Of a stretch of DNA of 64,000 nt, positions 26,869 through 35,183 are shown in pieces (the stretch's first letter is position 1; the number at the start of each line of letters is the position of its first letter). The DNA lies in contig JANPBT010000005.1 of NCBI GenBank assembly GCA_031430575.1, forward strand, positions 8,115 to 72,114, in the 5' to 3' direction. Source of the stretch: JANMDS01 sp031430575 (lineage in GTDB: Bacteria; Pseudomonadota; Gammaproteobacteria; Burkholderiales; Casimicrobiaceae). The notes under the pieces were generated by a model. That model had not been told where the DNA came from. It worked only from the letters and a program-made list of their open reading frames with translations, and did not search any database. Made by a program: the position numbers and the translations under genes.

Positions 26869-28152
26869 CTAAATAATACCGTCGAATAACTGTATATCCA
26901 CCAACGCTCCAGCATCGCAATTTCCCATCGCCGTCGGCAAGACTACAAAGCAATTGGCTGCAGCCATCGAAGTCAAAATGCCTGAGCCCTGATCGCCCGT
27001 GATCGCGACTTCGAGCGTGCCGTCGGCGGCTTGCGTGACCGTGCCGCGCTGAAACTCCGTACGCCCCGGTGCTTTTTTAATGGGGGTTAAGAGCTTGGCT
27101 TTGAACAATACCTGCGGTGCAATTTCACTGCGCCCTTGCAAAATTTTCAATGCATCTTGCACAAATTGGTAGAAGGTCACCATCACGCTCACCGGATTTC
27201 CTGGCAGGCCAAAAAAGTGCGCTTTCCCGATTTTTCCGTAGGCCAGCGGGCGGCCCGGTTTCATGGCGATTTTCCAAAACAGCACCTCGCCCATTTTGTC
27301 GAGCATCACTTTGATGAAGTCAGCTTCGCCAACGCTAACGCCACCGGAAGTCATCACCACATCGGCAGCGTTGCTCGCGGTGGCGAACGCAACTTCAAGC
27401 GAATGCGGATCATCGAGCACCACACCCATATCCATCACGTCGCAGCCAAGCTTTTGCAGCATGCCGAAAAGTGTGTAGCGATTGGAATCGTAGATCTCAC
27501 CAAGACCAAGGGGCTGACCGATCGATTTAAGCTCATCGCCCGTGGAAAAAAACGCGACCCGCAACTTACGGTAAACGCTCAACTCATTGACGCCCAAAGA
27601 CGCGAGCAAGCCAAGCTCGGCGGCACGAATGAGCCGACCTTTTTTAAAAACCACAGCGCCTTCTTTAATGTCTTCACCGCGATCGCGGGTGTTTTGCCCT
27701 TTGAACTTAATCTTCGCAATCTGCGCCGCAGGTATTGTGGCGCGATCACCGTCGCGGGTGACCACTTCTTGCATCACGCAGGTGTCGGCTTCGGGGGGCA
27801 TCACTGCGCCGGTCATGATGCGCACGCATTGCCCGGCGCCCATCGCGCCGACGTAGGGTTTGCCTGCAAAGGCAGTGCCAGTGATGGTGAACGTAACGCC
27901 ATCTGATGGGCTCAGATCGGCATAGCATACCGCGTAGCCATCCATTGCTGAATTGCGATGCCCCGGCACGTCAATGGGCGAAATAATATCGTTTGCGAGT
28001 ACGCGCCCGAGCGCCGCGCGGATCGCCACGCGCTCGGTGGCTTGCACCGGTTGCAAATAGCGATGAATGACCTCACGGGCTTTTTCGACCGACATGGAAT
28101 TGGGATCGTAATCATCAGCGCAAGAAATATCGCGCAGGGAAGCTGGATTCAT
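26869..28152 (-). CDS. moeA: Molybdopterin molybdenumtransferase MoeA
   Basis: MoeA of 427 residues that inserts molybdate into molybdopterin. Visible motifs are SAMDGYA, MTGAVMPPEAD, STGDEL, TSGGVSVGEADF and FGLPGNPVSVM. I chose the ATG at 28152; an upstream in-frame start at 28209 would read through the repeat at 28178-28191 and add a non-family leader. One exact internal repeat encodes PAAQ and a two-mismatch copy encodes APQV. Confidence 0.93.
   Translation of the reverse strand: MNPASLRDISCADDYDPNSMSVEKAREVIHRYLQPVQATERVAIRAALGRVLANDIISPIDVPGHRNSAMDGYAVCYADLSPSDGVTFTITGTAFAGKPYVGAMGAGQCVRIMTGAVMPPEADTCVMQEVVTRDGDRATIPAAQIAKIKFKGQNTRDRGEDIKEGAVVFKKGRLIRAAELGLLASLGVNELSVYRKLRVAFFSTGDELKSIGQPLGLGEIYDSNRYTLFGMLQKLGCDVMDMGVVLDDPHSLEVAFATASNAADVVMTSGGVSVGEADFIKVMLDKMGEVLFWKIAMKPGRPLAYGKIGKAHFFGLPGNPVSVMVTFYQFVQDALKILQGRSEIAPQVLFKAKLLTPIKKAPGRTEFQRGTVTQAADGTLEVAITGDQGSGILTSMAAANCFVVLPTAMGNCDAGALVDIQLFDGII
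27721..27734 (+). repeat. 14-mer repeat, exact
   Basis: Inside moeA; encodes PAAQ. Confidence 0.95.
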
Positions 28153-28177
28153 TTGAGTGCTTATCAACGTTAGTGAA

Positions 28178-28191
28178 TACCTGCGGCGCAG
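28178..28191 (-). repeat. 14-mer repeat, exact
   Basis: Between mobA and moeA, 26 bases before the chosen moeA start. Confidence 0.95.
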
Positions 28192-28235
28192 ATTCAGCGC
28201 TGCAGCCATGATTTATAGCGGGTTTTATGGTTCAA

Positions 28236-28835
28236 CTAATACTGCTTGAGCTCAGCTTCAGTGTTGATATTGGCAAACGCAGATTCGTCCTCAAAATCAA
28301 CGTGTACGGTCGCGTGCAGCGCTGTCCAAGCATCGATTTTGCGTCGCCCGCTGCCAAGAAAATCCAGCAGGCTACCGAGCAAACTCAATCGATAGACTGC
28401 AAACACAGGCTGGGAACCGCTTGGCGAGCGTACGACCGCAATTTTGGTTTCATCGGCGTCAAAAGGTGCACGCAATCGCGCGACTAGATCGAGCGGAAAG
28501 AACGGAGAGTCGCACGGCACGGTCGCGATCAACGCATCCGCTAATTTTGCTGCATTTAGTTGCGCTGCGTCGGCCATTCCGGCGGCCAGCCCAGCGAGAG
28601 GCCCTGCAAAACCTGCAAGCGAATCGGGTACAACGCGGGCGCCATACGACGTGCCGAGCGCGGCATATTCGGCTTCAGAGCGATTGGCATTGATGATAAG
28701 CGTCGAGACCTGCGGCGCAAATCGCGCGAGCACATGCCCAACCAAGGGCTCACCCTGCAGCAGCGCAAGCCCTTTATCGATGCCGCCCATGCGTGAGCCT
28801 TGCCCGCCCGCTAGGATCAATCCACTAATGTGCAC
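28236..28835 (-). CDS. mobA: Molybdenum cofactor guanylyltransferase MobA
   Basis: A 199-residue nucleotidyltransferase with the GTP-binding LILAGGQGSRMGGIDK at the start and ATVPCDSPFFP, the metal-binding Asp region, in the middle. It links GMP to Mo-molybdopterin. It lies just upstream of moeA on the same strand, so the pair completes cofactor assembly. A two-mismatch repeat encodes APQV at about residue 40. Confidence 0.93.
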   Translation of the reverse strand: MHISGLILAGGQGSRMGGIDKGLALLQGEPLVGHVLARFAPQVSTLIINANRSEAEYAALGTSYGARVVPDSLAGFAGPLAGLAAGMADAAQLNAAKLADALIATVPCDSPFFPLDLVARLRAPFDADETKIAVVRSPSGSQPVFAVYRLSLLGSLLDFLGSGRRKIDAWTALHATVHVDFEDESAFANINTEAELKQY

Positions 28836-28859
28836 GGGCAGGCGAGGCGTACGACGCGA

Positions 28860-29081
28860 CTAGAGGCCGCCGCGCTGTGGCGGAATTGCAACCGGCATCT
28901 CAATGCGCGTTGGATCGACTGTTTTCACGTCACGGCAATCACGCCGGGGTAGATTACTGCCGGTGGCCATACAGCGCTCACTTAATATGGTTGATTCGTC
29001 GGCGACTTTTGTTTCGGGTGCAAAAGCGCAACCCACGGTGAGCGATGCGCCTAATAAGAGGAAGAAAGCAGTAGTTTTCAT
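28860..29081 (-). CDS. Small putative lipoprotein
   Basis: A 73-residue protein with a short hydrophobic signal ending in LTVGC, a good lipobox (Cys about residue 18). The mature part is short and polar with CMATGSNLPRRDC, two Cys that could pair. I do not recognise a function. It lies 24 bases upstream of mobA on the same strand; the link may be positional only. The ribosome site is weak. Confidence 0.55.
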   Translation of the reverse strand: MKTTAFFLLLGASLTVGCAFAPETKVADESTILSERCMATGSNLPRRDCRDVKTVDPTRIEMPVAIPPQRGGL

Positions 29082-29205
29082 AGCGGTAAATCGGCTGAAA
29101 TATGACTCGGTAGTGTAGCGCCTTGCAACGCGCTTTGCCAGTTGCAGACTACGTCCGATAGCGCTATCCTTATTGAATTCGTCGTTCTAGGCAATTGTTG
29201 CTTCT

Positions 29206-30996
29206 ATGAGTACCGTTCGCGGCTGGGTTTTCATCCTATTTGCGGCTGCGTTTGCGTGCATTTTTTCGGTTCACGCGCAAAATTTGCCCGGGCCGGCAGC
29301 GAGCGTATTTGCGGTCGGGCCGTGGATTTCTGGTGCATGGTACGACCCCGCGCGTAGCGGAGAGGGGATTATCGTCGAAGCGCTGCCAAGCGGCGGCGTG
29401 CTTGCGGTGTGGTTTACCTACCCCGCGGTTGATGAGCCAGGGCAGCAGGCATGGCTGGTCGCCGATAGTGGGCGCATTGCAGGCGATCGCGTCCGCTTTG
29501 CTAGCGTGCTTCGCCCACGCGGCGGGCGTTTTGGTGATGCCTTTGATCCGGCCAAAATTGAGCGCGCGCCCTGGGGCGACTTTGATCTTTCTTTTACGGG
29601 TTGCAACACCATGCAAGTGCGCTATGGCGGACCGGCGAACGCAGGATCGGGTACGCGCACGATGACCCGATTAACGCGCATCGCTGATACCGACTGCAAC
29701 GCCGAACCGCGTACGCAAACCAACGGCGCACGTGCGTTGGCAACGTTGCAAGCAAAAAGTGGTGCGTGGTATGTGCCCTCGCGTTCGGGCGAGGGTTGGC
29801 TCATTGAGGAGCTGCCGGACGGTCGCGGGTCGGTTTACTGGTTCACCTATGATCTAGAAGGTCAGCAGGCCTTCGTTGTGGGCACGGGTTCGCGCGTGGG
29901 CAATCGCTTGGAAATTACCGATGCCGTGAGCACCCGCGGCACGCGCTTTGGCGATGCATTCAACGCTGCCGCGGTCGAGCGCATTCCTTGGGGATCGATC
30001 AGTATTGATTTCCAATCGTGCAGCGCCGCGCGGATTACTTTTGCCTCAACAATACCAGGTTACGGAAGCGGAACGCGCGATGCCGTGCGATTGACCGATT
30101 TAGCCTCTAGTACTTGCCTTGATCGCTCGCCAGAGGTTGCACTCAACGGCGCATGGGTAGAGGAGGCCGCAATGCCGACACCGGCGCAATCGGAGCATGC
30201 AACGACCGTGCTCGATGGCCAGCTTTACGTGCTCGGGGGCTATGGCGATCCGCGAGGATTTAAGCGCTTTGATCCAGCGTCAAATGCTTGGGCGCGCCTT
30301 GCCGATTTGCCCGGAGGCCGTGACCATCTCGCCGCTTTTGCAATCGAAGGTGGCGTCTATATGGTGGGCGGCGAGCCCAATACCGGCGGCGACGGGCTCA
30401 CTGCCGCGTTTCGCTACGATGTCGCACGCAATCTTTGGGAGGCGCGTCCAGAAATTGGCACGATTTTCGGCAGCCATGCGGCGGTGCTCAATGGCATGGC
30501 CTACATCGGCGAACAAGACGGCACATTGCAGGAATACGATCCGCGCAATCGCGTTGTTCGTCGGTTAAAAGCTGACCCCGCGGGCCGCGCCCGCGATCAC
30601 TCGCAAGTGGTCGCGTTCGATGGGGAAATCTGGATCATTTCAGGGCGCTCGCCGGAGACGACCAGCGTTGTGATTTATGACCCCGCGCGCGAGCAATGGC
30701 GAGTCGGACCTTCATTGCAGCGCGCGCGGGGCGGATTCGCCGCAGCAGTGCTGGGTCATCAAATCATCGTCGCCGGTGGCGAGATCGTCAATGGTGCGTT
30801 GCGGCTTGAAGGCAGCGTAGAAGTCTTTACCGCCGGGGGTGATGGTTGGAAATTTGCGCAGCCGTTGCCAGTGCCTGTGCACGGCGTATCTGGCGGCGTC
30901 GTAAACGGGCGCTTTTATGTCGTCAGCGGCTCAACGCAGGCCGGGCAAACCTTTGGCGCGACCGGGCGCGTCTTCTCGATTAAGCTGCTACCTTAA
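29206..30996 (+). CDS. Secreted kelch-repeat protein with two WY-x-P-x-RSGEG domains
   Basis: A 596-residue protein with a signal peptide cut near AHA-Q (residue 24). Two related domains of about 140 residues follow, each opening with GAWY(D/V)P(A/S)RSGEG (residues 43 and 186) and holding RFGDAF and a single Cys near its end. After about residue 310 come kelch blades (LYVLGGYGDPRG, VYMVGGEPN, IIVAGGEIV) forming a probable six-bladed propeller. Likely an exported binding protein; function unknown. It converges with the pseudouridine synthase gene, and a hairpin of two repeat copies lies between them. Confidence 0.72.
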   Translation: MSTVRGWVFILFAAAFACIFSVHAQNLPGPAASVFAVGPWISGAWYDPARSGEGIIVEALPSGGVLAVWFTYPAVDEPGQQAWLVADSGRIAGDRVRFASVLRPRGGRFGDAFDPAKIERAPWGDFDLSFTGCNTMQVRYGGPANAGSGTRTMTRLTRIADTDCNAEPRTQTNGARALATLQAKSGAWYVPSRSGEGWLIEELPDGRGSVYWFTYDLEGQQAFVVGTGSRVGNRLEITDAVSTRGTRFGDAFNAAAVERIPWGSISIDFQSCSAARITFASTIPGYGSGTRDAVRLTDLASSTCLDRSPEVALNGAWVEEAAMPTPAQSEHATTVLDGQLYVLGGYGDPRGFKRFDPASNAWARLADLPGGRDHLAAFAIEGGVYMVGGEPNTGGDGLTAAFRYDVARNLWEARPEIGTIFGSHAAVLNGMAYIGEQDGTLQEYDPRNRVVRRLKADPAGRARDHSQVVAFDGEIWIISGRSPETTSVVIYDPAREQWRVGPSLQRARGGFAAAVLGHQIIVAGGEIVNGALRLEGSVEVFTAGGDGWKFAQPLPVPVHGVSGGVVNGRFYVVSGSTQAGQTFGATGRVFSIKLLP

Positions 30997-31005
30997 GCGC
31001 ATAAA

Positions 31006-31069
31006 GCGCTATACCTGCGGCGCAGATTTGCCTGATTTAGAAGCTTTCGTTGCGCCGCAAGTAGCGCCA
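31006..31069. terminator. Inverted pair of repeats between convergent genes
   Basis: An exact copy (31012-31025, minus) and a two-mismatch copy (31050-31063, plus) face each other about 24 bases apart. The match extends outward with GCGCTA/TAGCGC, giving a long imperfect stem. The plus-strand gene ends at 30996 and the minus-strand gene at 31037, so the right arm encodes the last residues (YLRRN) of that protein. It could end transcription from both sides. Confidence 0.55.
31012..31025 (-). repeat. 14-mer repeat, exact
   Basis: Intergenic between convergent genes; left arm of the hairpin at 31006-31069. Confidence 0.95.
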
Positions 31070-31786
31070 TTGGCCAGAAGGCAGTGGCCCGAGGATCACA
31101 TTTCCGATGCGGATGCGCTTTAACGCGATGACCCGCAGGCCGACCATCTCACACATCTTTCTGATCTGCCGCTTCTTGCCTTCTTTGAGCACGAAGCGCA
31201 GTTGCTCAGAGTTGGCCCATTCCACTTTCGCGGGCTTTAATTTCGCGCCGTCCAAGCTGAGCCCATGATTGAGCAGGGCTAATTCCTTGGCAGGTAGCGC
31301 GCCACCGACGCGAACCAGATATTCTTTCTCAATATCACTCTCTTCACCGATTAATTGCTTGGCGATGCGCCCGTCTTGGGTCAAGATGAGCAAGCCCGTC
31401 GAGTCAATATCGAGTCGACCGGCAGGCGCCAAGTGGCGAATGTGTGCGGGCGTGAAACGAATATTTGCGATATCTTCGCGCCAGTGCGTCATCGCGTGGA
31501 CGAGCGTGGCCGCGGGTGTGTGCCCGTCTTCGGCTTGCCCTGAGACATAGCCGATGGGCTTGTGCAAGATGATCGTCACGCGCGAATCTTGCTCGGATTG
31601 CGCCGCTTTTTCAATCGTAATTTTTTGGTCAGGAAGCACTTTTGCACCTAGCGTATCGACGACTTCACCGTCGACCCGCACCCAGCCTTTGGGAATCCAT
31701 TCATCGGCTTCGCGACGCGACGCTAAGCCTAATTCGCTCATGCGTTTGGAGAGCCGAATTTGTCCACCTTCATCATCTGCAGCCAT
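31037..31786 (-). CDS. RsuA/RluF-family pseudouridine synthase
   Basis: A 249-residue enzyme with an N-terminal S4 RNA-binding domain (RLSKRMSELGLASRREAD), the catalytic Asp in AGRLDIDSTGLLILT and KKRQIRKMCEMVG near the end. It converts uridine to pseudouridine in rRNA; RluF (23S) is the closest in my judgement, but RsuA and RluE share these motifs. It ends in YLRRNESF, encoded by a degenerate repeat copy. It starts one base from the stop of the upstream metallo-hydrolase gene. Confidence 0.85.
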   Translation of the reverse strand: MAADDEGGQIRLSKRMSELGLASRREADEWIPKGWVRVDGEVVDTLGAKVLPDQKITIEKAAQSEQDSRVTIILHKPIGYVSGQAEDGHTPAATLVHAMTHWREDIANIRFTPAHIRHLAPAGRLDIDSTGLLILTQDGRIAKQLIGEESDIEKEYLVRVGGALPAKELALLNHGLSLDGAKLKPAKVEWANSEQLRFVLKEGKKRQIRKMCEMVGLRVIALKRIRIGNVILGPLPSGQWRYLRRNESF

Positions 31787-33196
31787 TTAGAGCGTCACCG
31801 TTTGGCCGCCAACGGGCAGCATTGTTTGCCAGCCAAGTTGGGCTTGAATGACCCCGGCAAATTCTTTCGATACGGCGGCATCGCCGTGCACGATATAGGT
31901 TTGTGAAGGCACTTTTTTAATACCGCGCATGTAGCTCAAAAGCCCCGACTGATCGGCATGCGCCGAGAGCCCACCCAAGGTGTAGATCTGCGCGCGCACA
32001 TCAATATCTTCGCGCATGATGCGCACCGATTTCGCGCCGTCGACCAAGCGCCGACCCATCGTGCCTTCGCCTTGATAGCCGACGAAAACGACACCACATT
32101 CAGGGCGGGGCAAGTTATGCATCAAATGATGACGAATGCGCCCAGCTTCGCACATGCCAGAGCCCGCAATGATAAACGCACCGCTGCGAATCTCGTTGAT
32201 GGCGCGTGATTCTTCGGGCGACGCGGTGTAAATCACTTTCAGCGGGATCTTTCCAGAGTTAAGCCCACCAAAAAGCGCCTGCGCTTCTTCATCGGTATCG
32301 CGTAGAAATTTGCGCGTAACTTCCGTTGCTTTCTCTGCCAGCGGCGAATCGATAAAGACCGTCGGTGGGTGTGCAATCTTTCCAGCGCGCACCAGATCAA
32401 GCAGCATGAGCACGAGCTCTTGCGTGCGCCCGACGGCGAAGGCTGGAACTGCCAAATTACCTTTTTCACGATGGGCGCGGGCGATGGCCTCAATCAATTC
32501 ATCGCGTGTTTTTTCAATGGGGCGGTGGGTGCGATTGCCGTACGTGCTTTCAATTAACAACACATCTGCCGCAGGCGGCGAGACTGGATCGGGCACGAGC
32601 ATGCGATGGGGCGAGCCGACATCGCCTGAAAAGACAACGCGTCGCATATCTGCGCCGCAGGTAATCTCAACATCGAAGCTGGCCGAGCCAATGATATGCC
32701 CAGTGTTGCGGATCGTCACCGCGACGTCGCGATGCAGCGAAATACGCGTTTCCCAATCGATTCCGGTCAAGGTGCCGACGCAATCGCGAGCTTGCTCGAT
32801 GGAATAGAGCGGCGCGATTTCAGGCAATTTTTCTTTTGCTTTGCGTGAGCGCTTGGTGCGATCGAGGGCGTCTTTTTCCTGGATGCGGGCGCTATCTTCC
32901 AGCATATATCGGGTGAGTGCCGCCGTGGCTTCGCTCGCATAGATCGGGCCTGTGTAGCCAAAGGCAGTGAGTCGCGGGAGCAAGCCGCAATGGTCGATAT
33001 GGGCGTGGGTGAGCAGCACGAAATCGAGCGATTTCACGTCAAAATTGAGTGCGGCGCGGTTTTTTCCATCTGCTTCTCGTCCACCTTGAAACATGCCGCA
33101 ATCAACCATGAAGCGCACATGTGGGGTTTCGACGAGATACGACGAGCCGGTAACTTCGCCGGCTGCGCCTAAAAAGGTCAATTTGATATCGCTCAT
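31787..33196 (-). CDS. MBL-fold beta-CASP RNA metallo-hydrolase
   Basis: A 469-residue protein with the metallo-beta-lactamase zinc motif THAHIDHCGLLPR (about residues 61-73), LLIESTYGNR, a beta-CASP insert and C-terminal SAHADQSGLL and YIVHGD. This family contains CPSF73-like RNA nucleases; it is probably an RNase in RNA maturation, with the exact target unknown. One exact repeat encodes TCGA in the MBL domain. A lone repeat at 33270 sits upstream of its start. Confidence 0.88.
   Translation of the reverse strand: MSDIKLTFLGAAGEVTGSSYLVETPHVRFMVDCGMFQGGREADGKNRAALNFDVKSLDFVLLTHAHIDHCGLLPRLTAFGYTGPIYASEATAALTRYMLEDSARIQEKDALDRTKRSRKAKEKLPEIAPLYSIEQARDCVGTLTGIDWETRISLHRDVAVTIRNTGHIIGSASFDVEITCGADMRRVVFSGDVGSPHRMLVPDPVSPPAADVLLIESTYGNRTHRPIEKTRDELIEAIARAHREKGNLAVPAFAVGRTQELVLMLLDLVRAGKIAHPPTVFIDSPLAEKATEVTRKFLRDTDEEAQALFGGLNSGKIPLKVIYTASPEESRAINEIRSGAFIIAGSGMCEAGRIRHHLMHNLPRPECGVVFVGYQGEGTMGRRLVDGAKSVRIMREDIDVRAQIYTLGGLSAHADQSGLLSYMRGIKKVPSQTYIVHGDAAVSKEFAGVIQAQLGWQTMLPVGGQTVTL
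32650..32663 (+). repeat. 14-mer repeat, exact
   Basis: MBL hydrolase; encodes TCGA. Confidence 0.95.
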
Positions 33197-33269
33197 AGAC
33201 TTCTTTCGATGTGAACTTTCAACCGCACGCTAAAAATGCTGAACGCAACGGCATCAAAAACCATTAAAT

Positions 33270-33283
33270 CTGCGCCGCAGGTA
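33270..33283 (+). repeat. 14-mer repeat, exact
   Basis: Intergenic between ggt and the MBL gene; unpaired. Confidence 0.95.
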
Positions 33284-33320
33284 TACCCATCATTTTCACG
33301 CATTTGCTGACACTCGGGGC

Positions 33321-35072
33321 TCAAATTCCCTTTGCTGTGCCCTCGCGGCGCGGGTCTGCGCCTGCGATCCAGCCGTTAGGTGTGCGCACAATCGTGTGCA
33401 GCCCGCTGGTGAAATCGATTACCCGCACTTCATGCCCCATGGCTTTCAGTGCGGCTTCTTGCTTTGCAGCTGCTGTGTCTTTCTCAAGCTCGGTCGGGCC
33501 ATTGCGCGAGCCGACGTTTGGCAGATTGATCGCTGCCTGCGGATCAAGCTTCCAATCGATAACGCCGATAATCGTCTTGACCACGTAATTGATGATCGCG
33601 CTGCCGCCAGGCGAGCCAGTCACCATGAAAAGATGCCCTGCGGCGTCGTAAACCATCGTAGGCGCCATCGTCGAGCGCGGTCGCTTTCCGGGCGCGATAC
33701 GATTGGCGATCTTTATGCCGTTCTCTTCCGGCAACGCCGAGAAATCAGTGAGCTCGTTATTCAGCAAAAAGCCACCGACTATGAGCCGCGCTCCCATCGT
33801 ATCTTCAATCGTGGTCGTCATCGACGCCGCATTGCCTTGCGCGTCAACGATCGAGATATGGCTGGTCGCATTGAATTCGTAAGAGCGATCATCTGCCCCT
33901 AAACGCGACGATTTTTGCGCTGCGGGTGTTTCGGGATCAATGCCCGGCTGCGCCCGCACCATCGAGGTCTTTTCGTCGATACGCTGGCTGCGCTTGTTGA
34001 TATACGCTGCATCGGTGAGCCATGCCGGTTGATCAACGAAATCGGGATCGGCAAGGTAACGATTGCGATCGGCGTAAGCCAAGCGTGCAGCCTCGCTGAG
34101 CAGATGCGTTGCTTGCGGGTTGTCGGGTTTCAAGGTGTCTAACTTAAAGCGCTCCAGCATTCCCAGCATCTGCACAATCGCCACGCCACCGGAGGAGGGC
34201 GCAGGCATGCCACAGACTTTATAGCCCCGATACGGACCGCAAATTGGCGCGCGCTCGATCACCCGATATTTCGCAAAATCTTCGCGCGAAAGATCGCCTG
34301 CATTGCGATGCCCATTCACCGTTTCGATGATTTTTTTGGGCAACGCGCCGACGTAAAACGCTTGCTCGCCGTCCTTGGCAATCAGCCGCAGCGTTGCTGC
34401 GAGCGCTGGGTTGCGCAGGGTAGCGCCAATGCCAAGCGCTGCGCCCGCCTCATCATAATAAATCTTTCGCGCCTGCGGATCGTCTTTCAAAAAACGATCG
34501 GTGCGAATCGCCATATTCAAACGCGGGGTGACGGTGAATCCATTTTCGGCGTGGGCAATCGCGCGTTCGAAAAGTGCAGCCCAAGGCAGCTTGCCGTGCT
34601 TGCCGTGGGCGTGCGCTAGCAGCTTCACGGTGCCCGGCGTGCCTACCGATTTTCCACCCACGACTTGCTCGTAAAAGGGCAATGGTTTTCCGTCACCGGC
34701 CATAAAGCGATCTGCTTTCGCTGCCAGCGGCGCGGTTTCTCTTCCGTCATAAGTCGTTAATTTTTTGCTCGCACCTTCATGTACTAGCAAAAAAGCGCCG
34801 CCGCCGATGCCCGAGCTTTGCGGCTCGACCACAGTCAAAACCAGCTGCACGGCAATCGCGGCGTCTACCGCAGAGCCACCTGCTGCCAAAATCGCGTGCC
34901 CGGCATCCACCGCGAGCGGATGTGCGGCAGCGACCATCGCGTTGGCAGAACTAACCGCTGATTTTTGCGTAAGGCCAGATGGCAGCTCAGGGGCGAGCTG
35001 GGCAAATGCAGCGCTCGTAACGAGAAATGCAAGCGCGGTAGTGAATCGGGCGGGTGAAATGAAATCTGGCAT
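33321..35072 (-). CDS. ggt: Gamma-glutamyltransferase
   Basis: An Ntn-hydrolase precursor of 583 residues with a signal peptide ending about AFA-Q, so periplasmic. The catalytic Thr that becomes the small-subunit N-terminus is in NATSHISIVD, followed by GNAASMTTTIEDTMG and the substrate loop GSPGGSAIINYV. It hydrolyses glutathione and gamma-glutamyl peptides. I chose the ATG at 35072, preceded by AGGATGG at good spacing, over an in-frame codon at 35096. No repeat copy inside. Confidence 0.94.
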   Translation of the reverse strand: MPDFISPARFTTALAFLVTSAAFAQLAPELPSGLTQKSAVSSANAMVAAAHPLAVDAGHAILAAGGSAVDAAIAVQLVLTVVEPQSSGIGGGAFLLVHEGASKKLTTYDGRETAPLAAKADRFMAGDGKPLPFYEQVVGGKSVGTPGTVKLLAHAHGKHGKLPWAALFERAIAHAENGFTVTPRLNMAIRTDRFLKDDPQARKIYYDEAGAALGIGATLRNPALAATLRLIAKDGEQAFYVGALPKKIIETVNGHRNAGDLSREDFAKYRVIERAPICGPYRGYKVCGMPAPSSGGVAIVQMLGMLERFKLDTLKPDNPQATHLLSEAARLAYADRNRYLADPDFVDQPAWLTDAAYINKRSQRIDEKTSMVRAQPGIDPETPAAQKSSRLGADDRSYEFNATSHISIVDAQGNAASMTTTIEDTMGARLIVGGFLLNNELTDFSALPEENGIKIANRIAPGKRPRSTMAPTMVYDAAGHLFMVTGSPGGSAIINYVVKTIIGVIDWKLDPQAAINLPNVGSRNGPTELEKDTAAAKQEAALKAMGHEVRVIDFTSGLHTIVRTPNGWIAGADPRREGTAKGI

Positions 35073-35138
35073 CGTGCACCATCCTGCGTTGAGCAAAACA
35101 ACATTAAAGCACGCGTCGTTGAGAACCGCTCCGGTGAA

Positions 35139-35152
35139 TACCTGCGGCGCAG
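35139..35152 (-). repeat. 14-mer repeat, exact
   Basis: Left arm of the aspS-ggt hairpin. Confidence 0.95.
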
Positions 35153-35155
35153 ATT

Positions 35156-35169
35156 CTGCGCCGCAGGTA
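35156..35169 (+). repeat. 14-mer repeat, exact
   Basis: Right arm of the aspS-ggt hairpin. Confidence 0.95.
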
Positions 35170-35183
35170 TTGAGCTGCGTTAC

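Larger units (their letters stand above)
35137..35171 (-). terminator. Perfect hairpin of two inverted repeats after aspS
   Basis: Arms 35137-35153 and 35155-35171 are exact reverse complements (17 bases each, one base between, so about 16 pairs with a tiny loop). Each arm is an exact 14-mer copy plus its flank. It lies 12 bases after the aspS stop and upstream of ggt. No clear U run follows on the minus strand, so it may end transcription weakly or protect the 3' end. Confidence 0.6.
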
